From NCBI GenBank assembly GCA_963801985.1, contig CAWDGV010000011.1, positions 169,682-233,681 on the forward strand: a stretch of DNA of 64,000 nucleotides, read 5' to 3'. A program made the position numbers and the translations under genes. Below, in pieces: positions 1 through 8,922 of this stretch. Origin of the DNA: JABDQZ01 sp963801985 (GTDB lineage: Bacteria > Pseudomonadota > Gammaproteobacteria > Chromatiales > Chromatiaceae). Position 1 is the stretch's first letter. Each line of letters begins with the position of its first letter. Under the pieces are notes generated by a model that did not search any database, had not been told where the DNA came from, and saw only the letters and a program-made list of their open reading frames with translations.

Positions 1-1
1 G

Positions 2-1093
2 GATGCCTTGACCGGTATTGCTGTCTGCGGCCTGGGGCATGCAAACCCGGCTGTTGCACTGGCGATTTCTGAGCAGGCAGAAACCCTGGTTCATACATCC
101 AACCTCTATGGCATTGAAAACCAGCAGTTGCTCGGGGACAAGCTGACACAGCTGTCCGGCATGGAAAATGTTTTCTTTGCCAATTCCGGCGCTGAAGCCA
201 ATGAAGCCGCCATCAAGCTGGCGCGCCTGTTTGGACATGGCAAAGGTATCGACAAACCCACGATTGCGGTAATGGAAAACAGTTTCCACGGCCGCACCCT
301 GGCGACTTTATCGGCAACCGGTAACCGCAAGGTACATGCAGGCTTTGAACCCCTGGTACAGGGTTTTGCGCGCTTTCCTTTTGGCGATATTGAAGCGTTG
401 AAACTGGCTGCCAAAAATGATCCCAATATTGTCGCAGTACTGCTGGAGCCGATACAGGGCGAAACAGGTATCCAGATTCCGCCTGCTGACTACCTGGCAC
501 AAGTCAGGGAACTCTGTAATAAACATGACTGGCTGATGATGCTGGATGAAATCCAGACAGGTATGGGCCGTAGTGGAAAAATGTTTGCTTTTCAACATCA
601 TAACATTGTCCCGGATGTCATGACCCTGGCTAAAGGCCTCGGCAACGGCGTTCCCATTGGCGCCTGCCTGGCCGGTTCAAAAGCAGCCCATCTGTTCGCT
701 CCGGGCAATCACGGTTCCACCTTTGGCGGTAACCCTCTCGCCTGCGCCGCCGGACTGGCCGTGGTAAAAGAGCTGGAAAACAACCAGCTTGCAGACCGGG
801 CCGCCAAACTGGGCACAAAGATTATCGACGAGCTCAAACTGGAACTTGAAAATGTTGAAGGGATTCGTGAAATTCGCGGACTGGGACTGTTGATCGCCAT
901 TCAGCTGGAATGCAATTGCACAGAACTGGTCAAAATGGCCCTGAATGATGGCCTTTTAATCAACGTGTGCTCAGAGAACACGATTCGCCTGTTACCCGCC
1001 TTAACAATGAGCGATGAAGAAGCTGGATTGCTGGTGGACAAGCTCACTGGCCTTATCTGGGAATTTCTCAACAGCAAGAAAGATGCTGCCTGA
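2..1093 (+). CDS. argD: Acetylornithine aminotransferase (5' truncated by window edge)
   Basis: PLP-dependent class III aminotransferase that converts N-acetylglutamate semialdehyde to N2-acetylornithine in arginine synthesis (the same family can act on succinyldiaminopimelate). The frame is open to the first base of the window, reading D-A-L-T-G-I-A-V, the usual segment about 30-40 residues into ArgD, so the true start lies outside. Visible family motifs: NSGAEANEAAIKLAR, LLEPIQGETGI, MLDEIQTGMGRSG with the PLP-contacting Asp, and TLAKGLGNGVPIGA with the Schiff-base Lys. The C-terminus is complete. argF follows 24 bp downstream on the same strand, so the two are probably one arginine operon. 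What is missing upstream cannot be judged. Confidence 0.95.
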   Translation, partial: DALTGIAVCGLGHANPAVALAISEQAETLVHTSNLYGIENQQLLGDKLTQLSGMENVFFANSGAEANEAAIKLARLFGHGKGIDKPTIAVMENSFHGRTLATLSATGNRKVHAGFEPLVQGFARFPFGDIEALKLAAKNDPNIVAVLLEPIQGETGIQIPPADYLAQVRELCNKHDWLMMLDEIQTGMGRSGKMFAFQHHNIVPDVMTLAKGLGNGVPIGACLAGSKAAHLFAPGNHGSTFGGNPLACAAGLAVVKELENNQLADRAAKLGTKIIDELKLELENVEGIREIRGLGLLIAIQLECNCTELVKMALNDGLLINVCSENTIRLLPALTMSDEEAGLLVDKLTGLIWEFLNSKKDAA

Positions 1094-1117
1094 GCATTAG
1101 CTCTGGCCATTAATTAA

Positions 1118-2041
1118 ATGGAATCTGAAATGAATACCAAAGAAGTTCGACATTTTCTGTCGTTACTGGACCTGAGCCAGTCTGAACTGGCTACCCTGAT
1201 CAAGCGTGCTGCTGAACTCAAGGCCATGCGGCAGCGAAATTTCACCCATGAACCGCTGAAAAACAAAACGCTCGCCATGATTTTTGAAAAATCATCCACG
1301 CGCACCCGTATTTCATTTGAGGCGGGTATGACCCAGCTTGGTGGACATGCCATGTTTCTCTCATCACGAGATACCCAGCTGGGGCGCGGCGAACCGATAG
1401 AAGACAGCGCCCGGGTGATGTCCCGCATGGTTGATGCCATCATGATCAGAACCTTTGATCATGAAACCATTGAAACCTTCGCCCGTTATTCACGGGTTCC
1501 CGTCATCAACGCATTGACTGACCTGTTACATCCGTGCCAGCTGCTGGCGGATGTCATGACCTATGTTGAACAACGGGGCAGCATCCAGGGCAAAACCGTC
1601 ACCTGGGTTGGCGATGGCAACAACATGTGCCATTCATGGATCAATGCGGCCAGGCAATTTGATTTCAAGCTCAATATTGCCTGCCCCGAAGGTTATGACC
1701 CACTGCAGGATATTCTTGCACCAGCTAGCGACCGCTGCCAGATCATCCGCAATCCAGTTGCTGCCGCTGAAGGAAGTGACCTGGTTGTCACTGATGTCTG
1801 GGCCAGCATGGGACAGGAAGAAGAGCAACTGCGGCGTGAAAAAGATTTCGCAAACTACCAGGTCAATGCTGAAGTCATGTCCACTGCCAACAGCGATGCC
1901 GTATTTATGCACTGTTTGCCGGCACATCGAGGTGAAGAAGTTTCTGCTGATGTGATTGACGGCCCCCAGTCTGTTGTTTGGGATGAGGCAGAAAACCGGC
2001 TGCATGCCCAAAAAGCCCTGCTTGAATTCCTGATCGACTAA
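1118..2041 (+). CDS. argF: Ornithine carbamoyltransferase
   Basis: Cytosolic anabolic transcarbamylase making citrulline from ornithine and carbamoyl phosphate. About 307 residues, normal for the family. The carbamoyl-phosphate site S-S-T-R-T-R is near residue 55, HPCQ-L-L-A-D near 130, the DVWASMGQE ornithine loop near 225 and the HCLPAHRGEEV catalytic Cys loop near 265. Two in-frame ATGs are possible: 1118, with no clear ribosome-binding site, and 1130, which has GGA seven bases upstream; the latter may be the real start. It lies directly after argD and 10 bp before an ABC ATPase gene, suggesting cotranscription. No frame damage is seen. Confidence 0.96.
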   Translation: MESEMNTKEVRHFLSLLDLSQSELATLIKRAAELKAMRQRNFTHEPLKNKTLAMIFEKSSTRTRISFEAGMTQLGGHAMFLSSRDTQLGRGEPIEDSARVMSRMVDAIMIRTFDHETIETFARYSRVPVINALTDLLHPCQLLADVMTYVEQRGSIQGKTVTWVGDGNNMCHSWINAARQFDFKLNIACPEGYDPLQDILAPASDRCQIIRNPVAAAEGSDLVVTDVWASMGQEEEQLRREKDFANYQVNAEVMSTANSDAVFMHCLPAHRGEEVSADVIDGPQSVVWDEAENRLHAQKALLEFLID

Positions 2042-2051
2042 TCAAACTCCG

Positions 2052-3098
2052 ATGCCGCTACTGAAAGTCGACAATATCGCCTGTCGCTATGACGATGAGA
2101 AGATTTTTGACTCGCTCAGCTTTCACGTAAACCGCGGGGAAATCGTCAGCCTGCTGGGTCCCAGTGGCTGCGGCAAGACAACCGCTTTGCGGGCCGTCGC
2201 CGGTTTTGAGCAGATCACCGCTGGCGAAATTCGTCTGAATGGACATATCGTCGCCCAGCACAATGCCAGCGTACCGCCGGAAAAGCGCCAGATCGGCATG
2301 GTCTTCCAGGATTATGCACTGTTCCCCCACCTGACTGTCGAACAGAATATTGCCTTCGGCCTGCGGCAACTGGCACGTAATGCACAGCTGGAACAGGTCG
2401 AACACATGATTGAAGCCGTTGGCCTGACAGGTTACCAGAAGCGCTTTCCACATGAGCTTTCGGGCGGACAGCAGCAGCGCGTTGCCCTGGCACGTGCACT
2501 GGCACCACATCCCAACCTGTTACTGATGGATGAGCCTTTCTCCAACCTGGATATTGAATTACGTGAACGGCTGAGCCTTGAAGTCAGGGATATTTTGAAA
2601 AAAGAAGGTATTACCGGCATCCTGGTCACGCATGACCAGCACGAAGCCTTTGCCATCTCTGACAAGGTCGGTGTCATGCAGGATGGTCAGATTCTGCAAT
2701 GGGATACTCCCTATAACCTTTACCACGAACCGGCACACCGTTTTGTAGCGGACTTTGTCGGCCAGGGCCGTTTTATCCAGGCGACTGCCACGGCACCTGA
2801 TACGTTCGACACGGTTCTTGGCACACTCAAGGCCAACCGCGCCTATATTTTTGAGCCGGATTCAACGGTGGAAATCCTGCTTCGACCTGATGACATCGTT
2901 CCCGACAAGGAAGGAAATATCAATGCCACAATCGTAGAGCGGGCCTTCAAGGGTGCAGAAATTCTCTACACATTGGCTCTGCCAACCGGAGAAACTCTGT
3001 TATCATTATTTCCCAGTCATTGTAATTACCCAGTCGGGAAGAAAGTCACGGTACGTGCCGCGGTCGATCACCTGATCTGTTTCCCTGTCACCAGCTAA
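2052..3098 (+). CDS. ABC transporter ATP-binding protein, FbpC/PotA-like
   Basis: Cytoplasmic ATPase subunit of an importer of the iron(III)/spermidine/thiamine type. Walker A GPSGCGKTT is near residue 38, Q-loop F-Q-D-Y-A-L-F-P near 90, signature LSGGQQQRVALARALA near 136, Walker B LLLMDEP near 157 and the switch His in VTHDQHEA near 193. A C-terminal TOBE-like region (about residues 235-345) includes LLRPDD. The family length is typical (about 350). No permease or binding-protein gene lies nearby, so the substrate cannot be assigned; the closest general resemblance is to ferric-ion FbpC. It starts 10 bp after argF and is probably transcribed with the arginine genes. Orphan ATPases of this kind may serve a transporter encoded elsewhere. 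Confidence 0.88.
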   Translation: MPLLKVDNIACRYDDEKIFDSLSFHVNRGEIVSLLGPSGCGKTTALRAVAGFEQITAGEIRLNGHIVAQHNASVPPEKRQIGMVFQDYALFPHLTVEQNIAFGLRQLARNAQLEQVEHMIEAVGLTGYQKRFPHELSGGQQQRVALARALAPHPNLLLMDEPFSNLDIELRERLSLEVRDILKKEGITGILVTHDQHEAFAISDKVGVMQDGQILQWDTPYNLYHEPAHRFVADFVGQGRFIQATATAPDTFDTVLGTLKANRAYIFEPDSTVEILLRPDDIVPDKEGNINATIVERAFKGAEILYTLALPTGETLLSLFPSHCNYPVGKKVTVRAAVDHLICFPVTS

Positions 3099-3145
3099 CG
3101 TTAGTGGTGGTATCACCTGTTTCCAATATTATTGAGGTTTACGTG

Positions 3146-3826
3146 ATGAAGTTTGCTATCACTCTACTTTTATTCCTGCTTACACCTTCAGTTTCACTGC
3201 TGGCAGCAGATTTTCGTTATGTCACCGATCAATTCAAGATCATGATGCGTACTGGAGAAAGCTCCTCTCATAAAATCACACGCAGCTTACCCAGTGGCAC
3301 CCGGCTTGAACTGATTTCAAGCAACAAGGAATCCGGCTATTCGAAAGTCAGGACCCCGGAAGGCAAAGAAGGTTATGTATTGACCCGCCAGCTGATCAGT
3401 GAACCTGTTGCACGCGAAAAACTGGCGAGAGCCATGGAGCGTCTGGAAGAATTACAGGCCGCCCCCGGCCAGTTATCGGCCAAGCTCAGCACGTTGCAGG
3501 CTGAACATGATGAATTACTAAAATCCCATGCCGCACTGGCACTCGACAAGAAAAACCTCGAGCAGGAGCTTTCCGGCATTAAACGAACCGCTTCGAATGC
3601 CATACGTGTCACCAATGAAAGAAACGACCTGAGACAGCAGGTCACCACCCTGACACGCGAACTGGAAGACCTGAAACAGGAAAATCGTGAACTGAGCAAC
3701 GACTCGGCACAGGACTGGTTCATTATTGGCGCCGCAGTGATTATTGGTGGTATTTTGATAGGACTGATCCTGCCGCATCTGCGCGTCCAGAGCAGACGCA
3801 GTAAATCATCCTGGGACTCGTTCTAG
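3146..3826 (+). CDS. SH3-domain membrane protein, TIGR04211/YgiM family
   Basis: About 226 residues: cleavable signal peptide (hydrophobic ITLLLFLLTPSVSLLAA), bacterial SH3 domain (about residues 20-85, with SLPSGTRLELI and the terminal GYVLTRQLI), a long Ala/Leu/Glu-rich coiled coil (about 90-190) and one C-terminal transmembrane helix (IIGAAVIIGGILIGLILP) followed by basic residues. This is the layout of the YgiM/TIGR04211 envelope proteins, whose function is not established. An upstream GTG at 3104 keeps the frame open, but ATG 3146 is preferred because TGAGG sits nine bases upstream and it restores a proper signal peptide. It converges on ilvD across an inverted-repeat element. Confidence 0.85.
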   Translation: MKFAITLLLFLLTPSVSLLAADFRYVTDQFKIMMRTGESSSHKITRSLPSGTRLELISSNKESGYSKVRTPEGKEGYVLTRQLISEPVAREKLARAMERLEELQAAPGQLSAKLSTLQAEHDELLKSHAALALDKKNLEQELSGIKRTASNAIRVTNERNDLRQQVTTLTRELEDLKQENRELSNDSAQDWFIIGAAVIIGGILIGLILPHLRVQSRRSKSSWDSF

Positions 3827-3832
3827 AAAATA

Positions 3833-4052
3833 TTCACCACGAAGGGCACAAAGAACACAAAGAATTGTTATTGCTAGCATTGAACCGCATTGAGCGCAGA
3901 GTATATTTTAAGTTCAAAGTTCGGTGATCTTTATAAGAAAACTTTATCAGAAACGTTATCCTGTTTTGTGGTCTGATTATTGTTACAGATCAAAATGGAT
4001 CAATGGCATCTACTCTGAAATTCTTTGTGTTCTTTGTGCCCTTCGTGGTGAA
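3833..4052. repeat. 220-bp unit bounded by a perfect 34-bp inverted repeat
   Basis: Positions 3833-3866 and 4019-4052 are exact reverse complements over 34 bases; the arm core is CACCACGAAGGGCACAAAGA. Both arms carry a direct AAAGAACACAAAGAA-like periodicity. The 152-bp interior has no convincing gene (a 62-codon open frame crosses the right arm into ilvD and looks accidental). The unit fills the whole gap between the converging SH3 gene and ilvD, ending seven bases before the ilvD stop codon. It may be a non-autonomous mobile element or a large bidirectional RNA hairpin; no flanking target duplication is evident. Confidence 0.85.
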
Positions 4053-4058
4053 AAGCTT

Positions 4059-5960
4059 TTAATCCAACTGACTCAAATCCCTGACGGCACCACGTGCCGC
4101 CGATGTTGTTAACGCCGCATAGGCACGTAATGCCTCTGATACCTGGCGATCACGGTTTTCAGGCTGCCATGCATTAGGCTTCTGATTCATTGCTTCACGC
4201 CGGCGCGTCAGTTCATCATTACTGATATCAACATTAATAATTCGGTTTGGAATATCAATACTGATCAAATCACCTTCCTCAACAAGACCAATATTGCCAC
4301 CTTCAGCAGCTTCAGGAGAACAGTGACCAATTGAAAGACCCGAAGTACCTCCAGAGAAACGACCATCAGTAATCAAGGCACAGGCCTTACCCAGGCCTTT
4401 TGATTTCAGGTAACTGGTTGGGTAAAGCATTTCCTGCATACCTGGACCACCTTTCGGGCCCTCGTAGCGGATCAGCACCACATCACCTTCGTTAATCTGG
4501 TCACTCAGAATGGCTTCAACAGCAGCGTCCTGGCTTTCAAAAATGCGGGCTGGACCCACAAAGCCCCGCAATGTCGACGTCGGTACGCTGGTGGTATACC
4601 GCAACTGCTCAGCTTCAAACATGCTCATATCAACACCGGCAGTTTTTACAATACAGCCTTGCTCTGCAATATTGCCAAATAAAACAGCCAGGCCTCCATC
4701 TTTGGAATAGGCGTGCTCCATATCCCGGATACAACCATTTTCACGATCAGTATCAGCAGAAGGCCAGCGTGTATCCTGGCTGAACGCCACCTGGGTTGGA
4801 ATCCCGCCTGGTCCCGCAAGAAAACGGCTCCGCGCTTCATCAGAGGCAGTCTCACTACCAATGTCCCATTCAACCAGTCCATCAGCCAATGTTTCTGCAT
4901 AAACGGTATGGCAATCTGCATGTAACAGGCCGGCACGATTCAATTCACCCAGAATAGCAATCACGCCACCTGCACGATGCACATCTTCCATGTGGTACTG
5001 CGGTGTTGCAGGTGCAACTTTACACAGGTTGGGCACCTTGCGACTGAGGCGATCCATGTCCTTCATGGTGAAATCAACCTGCGCCTCATGCGCCGCTGCC
5101 AGCAAATGAAGAACGGTGTTGGTAGAACCGCCCATGGCAATATCCAGTGACATGGCATTTTCAAATGCCTTGAAGGTCGCAATATTCCGGGGTAATACAG
5201 CAGCCTCATCCTGCTCGTAATACATCCTTGCCATGCCGACGATGCGGCGACCTGCTTCAAGAAACAACTCCTCACGATCAGCGTGTGTGGCAAGCAATGA
5301 ACCATTACCTGGCAATGAAAGACCAAGTGCCTCTGTCAGACAGTTCATTGAGTTTGCTGTAAACATGCCTGAACATGAACCGCAGGTGGGACAGGCTGAA
5401 CGTTCAATAGCAGCCACGTCTTCATCTGATTCACGGTCATCCGCTGCCGAAACCATCGCATCGACCAGGTCGAGCTTAATCTCCCCTCTGTCAGCCAGGC
5501 GTACCTTGCCCGCTTCCATCGGACCACCGGAAACAAAGATAGCCGGAATATTTAAACGCAATGCTGCCATCAGCATTCCGGGAGTAATTTTGTCGCAGTT
5601 GGAAATACACACCAGTGCATCAGCACAATGTGCATTCACCATATACTCAACCGAATCCGCAATAAGGTCACGCGAAGGCAATGAATACAACATGCCACCA
5701 TGCCCCATGGCAATACCGTCATCAACAGCTATGGTATTGAATTCCTTGGCAACACCGCCCGCTTTTTCGATCTCACGAGCCACCAGCTGCCCCATATCTT
5801 TGAGGTGCACATGTCCCGGCACAAACTGGGTAAATGAATTGGCAATGGCAATGATGGGTTTGTCAAAATCACCATCTTTCATACCAGTAGCACGCCATAA
5901 AGCTCTGGCTCCAGCCATATTCCTGCCGTGTGTTGTTGTTCTGGATCGGTACTGAGGCAT
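4059..5960 (-). CDS. ilvD: Dihydroxy-acid dehydratase
   Basis: Iron-sulfur dehydratase of branched-chain amino acid synthesis, converting 2,3-dihydroxy-isovalerate and -methylvalerate to the 2-keto acids. The 633-residue product tracks E. coli IlvD almost from end to end, including the N-terminal MPQYRSRTTTHGRNMAGARA, the cluster-ligand segments ISNCDKITPGM and ACPTCGSCSGMF, IAMGGSTNTVLHLLAAA, GPKGGPGMQEMLYPTSYLKS and DGRFSGGTSGLSIGH. It is slightly longer than the 616-residue E. coli enzyme. The gene is monocistronic: it converges on the SH3 gene to its left and is divergent from the adenylate cyclase to its right, with its promoter presumably in the 210-bp gap upstream. Confidence 0.98.
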   Translation of the reverse strand: MPQYRSRTTTHGRNMAGARALWRATGMKDGDFDKPIIAIANSFTQFVPGHVHLKDMGQLVAREIEKAGGVAKEFNTIAVDDGIAMGHGGMLYSLPSRDLIADSVEYMVNAHCADALVCISNCDKITPGMLMAALRLNIPAIFVSGGPMEAGKVRLADRGEIKLDLVDAMVSAADDRESDEDVAAIERSACPTCGSCSGMFTANSMNCLTEALGLSLPGNGSLLATHADREELFLEAGRRIVGMARMYYEQDEAAVLPRNIATFKAFENAMSLDIAMGGSTNTVLHLLAAAHEAQVDFTMKDMDRLSRKVPNLCKVAPATPQYHMEDVHRAGGVIAILGELNRAGLLHADCHTVYAETLADGLVEWDIGSETASDEARSRFLAGPGGIPTQVAFSQDTRWPSADTDRENGCIRDMEHAYSKDGGLAVLFGNIAEQGCIVKTAGVDMSMFEAEQLRYTTSVPTSTLRGFVGPARIFESQDAAVEAILSDQINEGDVVLIRYEGPKGGPGMQEMLYPTSYLKSKGLGKACALITDGRFSGGTSGLSIGHCSPEAAEGGNIGLVEEGDLISIDIPNRIINVDISNDELTRRREAMNQKPNAWQPENRDRQVSEALRAYAALTTSAARGAVRDLSQLD

Positions 5961-6173
5961 ATCTATCTCCGGAGTAACTTTTCAATTGCACCTGAATGCT
6001 GTGCAGATAAACAATTACTCAATAATATTTGGGATCACAGGTAAAAATTATATTTTTGCACAATGATCTGAATTTTGGCTTCCAGTAAAACTGAGAGGCC
6101 TATTATGACTCGTACCCACCCGGCACGTCATCCCCATGATAGAATCCCACACGAACTACATCGATAATCAGCC

Positions 6174-7669
6174 ATGCAACCTGAAATTAAAACCCAGCCA
6201 CAGAAAAAGTCCATAGGGTGACAGAATTTCAGACTTCTGGATCCAGTTTGAAAACTCGGCCATGCCTGTGGCCCTGAAATGGAGCCTGTCGATCAGCACC
6301 CTGATCACCGTCGGCATGGGATTGCTCGGCACCTACCTGATCACCCAGCACGAGTTCAGCTATGAACAGCAGACAAAAAGCATGGGTGGCATTATCGTGC
6401 AGCAATTGGCCCATGCCAGCAGTGAACCCCTGATGGCTGACGATATTTCGGCACTGAGGTTGATGCTGGAGCAGCAACTGAAAAACCCGTCCCTGGCAGG
6501 CCTGGATATTCATGACAGCCGTGGCCAGTTACTCGTTGCCGCAGGCAATAATCCGCAATCCCTTGATAGTTCACAGTTCGCTCAATAACTGGTCCTGCCA
6601 GTTACTGAATAATCATAACAGCCAACATGCTGCAAGCTGCACCGTTTTCACCGCGCCAATACTTTATAAAGATGTACTGGCTGGTTATGCCCGCATCAGC
6701 CTCGACAATACCCCGCTGCAAGAGTCACTGGAGACCCTGCGCAGCCTGCTGATTGCGGTGACGGCTGTATTTATCCTGTTTACAGTTTTACTGGTCTTCC
6801 CCCTGGCACGCAGGCTGGCAAGGCCAATTCACCAGCTGGCCGCCAGCAGTGAGCAGACAGATCCGGCTAATAAGGAAAATAACGGCCTGGAAAACCGCCG
6901 CGATGAAATCGGCAAACTGGCGAGTTCATTCCGTCAACTGTCACATGAGAAAAAACAGAAAGACCAGCTGGAAGAAACCTTTCATCGTTACCTGTCGCCA
7001 CGTATTGCTCAACATCTTATCAGCCAGCAGAATAACCAGCTAGGTGGCAACCTGGTTAGCGGTAGCGTTTTGTTTTGTGACATTGTCGGTTATACCCAGA
7101 TTTCCGAGGGACAGACGCCAACAGAAACTGCCAACATGCTAAACAGTTATTACAACCTGTTTTCACAGGCGGCACATGTCAGCCACGGCACAATTGACAA
7201 GTTTATTGGTGACGCCATGATGGTACTGTTCAGCATTCCCGAACAGGATGAACTGCATGGACTGCACGCCATCACCTGCGCCTTGTTAATGCAGGCCATC
7301 ACCGAAGCGGTGAACCGGGTACGTGAAAAACAGTCTTTGCAAAAACTGCAGTTTCGCATTGGCATCTGCAGTGGAGAAATGATGGCAGGCAATCTCGGCG
7401 GAGAAGACCGCATGGAGTTTACCGTGATCGGAGATACGGTTAACCTTGCTTCACGCTTGTGTTCACTGTCCGCCCCGGGTGGTATTACCATGCATGCAGC
7501 GACCAAGAACCAGCCACAAGTTGACGAAAAAATCCAGGGGCATTCGATGGGCAATATTACAATACGGGGACGCCAGCAGCCTGCGCATGTTTACCAGGTC
7601 ACTGGCATCAGTCATGCTTACAGTGATGTCGTTCAGGCGATGCTGGATAAGCTACTCTCAGACTCATGA
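6174..7669 (+). pseudogene. Class III adenylate cyclase with periplasmic sensor and HAMP domain (two frameshifts)
   Basis: Reconstructed product of about 497 residues: a membrane helix (ISTLITVGMGLLGTYLI), a periplasmic sensor segment, a second helix (AVTAVFILFTVLLVFPLA), a HAMP linker and a C-terminal cyclase domain. Metal-binding Asp residues are in VLFCDIVGYTQ and DKFIGDAMM; the Lys of IDKFIGD and the Asp of FTVIGDTVNLA match ATP- rather than GTP-specific cyclases. Frame 1 opens at ATG 6174 and shifts at GGG 6216-6218 (dropping one G joins it to the helix frame). A second shift falls between about 6540 and 6588, where the sensor frame ends at TAA. The catalytic half is intact from 6590. 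The stop overlaps the next ATG (ATGA at 7666), indicating translational coupling. Confidence 0.8.
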
Positions 7670-8617
7670 AAACCAACTATTTGACACTGCTAATATTTCT
7701 CACTGCGGTTGTTATGGCGGGCTGTACTACTGCACCGTTTTCCACTTCTGATAAAGGCACTCAGAACAAACCGGGCGATTCTCTTGCCGAAGCCAAAGCT
7801 TTACGCCAACAGGGGAACTGGGCGGATGCGATCCGCATACTGCAGGAAGCATAAAAAGCACACCCTGACAGTACTGCTATAAACAACGCCCTGGAAAACC
7901 TGCAACAGGCCTGGCAACATGAAAAACAGACACTCTACCAACACTTGTTAATTGCCGAAACACAAGCATTGTTAGACCAACAGAAAATATTGAGAAACAT
8001 CAGCTCAAACGGCCCGACCGACATCAAGGCTAAAACCGGTCTGTTGCTAAAAGGTGTTCAACTGGAAAGCAAGATTGAGGAACTCAATCACTGCATTGAT
8101 TACCAGAAACAACATAACCTGGAACTGGCCAATACCTGTGGTGAACTTGTTCACGAGATCGAACAGTCTGAAGATTCAAAAAAACGTTACGAAGCCATTA
8201 ACCGTACTTACCAGTATGCCCTTCAACAAACCCGGAAAATCCATAAACAGCAATCTGAACAGCAACTTATCCAGGAAGCTGAAAACCTGATAGAAAAAGG
8301 AGCCTACCTGGAAGCCCAGGTACTGCTCGAAGAAGTAATACACGCTATCACCAGACAATTCACATGCCCGGCAACTGATGCAGAAACTGGATTCGACGCT
8401 CAAGCAACAGGCTGAAATTCTTTTTTCGGTAGGCGATCAACTTTATCGCGATGGCCAGCTTGAACAGGCGGTTGCCGTATGGCAATCACTACTCAAACTG
8501 ACACCGGACAATACCAGCGTAAAGGCCCGCATTGAACGCGCCGAACATGTTTTAAATAAATTACAAGCCTTACGCAAGGAACAGGCTGATACTCAAAGGA
8601 TAAAATCAGATGAATAA
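7666..8617 (+). pseudogene. TPR-type lipoprotein interrupted by an in-frame stop and a frameshift
   Basis: The start overlaps the cyclase stop. The N-terminus is a lipoprotein signal (TAVVMAGC, Cys at residue 19), then a tetratricopeptide-like segment (AKALRQQGNWADAIRILQEA). A TAA at 7852-7854 interrupts the frame, but coding resumes immediately in the same frame (KAHPDSTAINNALENLQQAW) and runs to about 8360 as a charged helical region. A one-base shift near 8355-8368 then leads into the last segment, which has another TPR-like repeat (LYRDGQLEQAVAVWQSLLKL). About 316 residues if repaired. The stop overlaps the ATG of the next lipoprotein. It is either a true pseudogene or a victim of the same read errors as its neighbours. 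Function unknown; probably an envelope partner of the cyclase sensor. Confidence 0.7.
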
Positions 8618-8888
8618 GCTTCTACTGGGCATTTTGCCAGTGCTGCTCATCACTGGCTGCAGCGAAGAACAGCAAAACAGGCTTTCCCGCCTCGGTGTTA
8701 CCTGGCTGGAAGGGAACTACCGGGTCACTTATGCCGTCGGCGATCACGTTAAAAGCTGGGAAGTTATCGATGGAAAAGTAACATCGGAACCGGCCAAGGG
8801 ATATTACTATTTCTGGACAAAAGTAAATGGCAAAAAACGCTACGTTCAGTCGCCGATAGAACGAACCTATATTGAAGAAATTGAATAA
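8610..8888 (+). CDS. Small lipoprotein of unknown function
   Basis: 92 residues with a lipoprotein signal peptide (LLGILPVLLITGC, lipid-anchored Cys at residue 17) followed by about 75 mostly beta-prone residues rich in Tyr, Trp and Lys (WLEGNYRVTYAVGDHVKSWEV, GYYYFWTKVNGKKRYVQSP). I do not recognise a named family. Its ATG overlaps the stop of the TPR lipoprotein, so it is the third gene of a coupled set with the adenylate cyclase. The gene converges on a DUF6499-like gene 34 bp away. Confidence 0.7.
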   Translation: MNKLLLGILPVLLITGCSEEQQNRLSRLGVTWLEGNYRVTYAVGDHVKSWEVIDGKVTSEPAKGYYYFWTKVNGKKRYVQSPIERTYIEEIE

Positions 8889-8922
8889 TCCAGACAGTTA
8901 ATAAATCATCAACCTTATCGCA

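Noticed and set aside
3924..4112. 62-codon open frame in the inverted-repeat unit
   Set aside because: It crosses the right repeat arm and runs into the end of ilvD on the other strand; composition looks accidental.
5233..5955. 240-codon open frame antisense to ilvD
   Set aside because: It is the complement of a highly conserved gene, with no independent ribosome-binding site or family motif.
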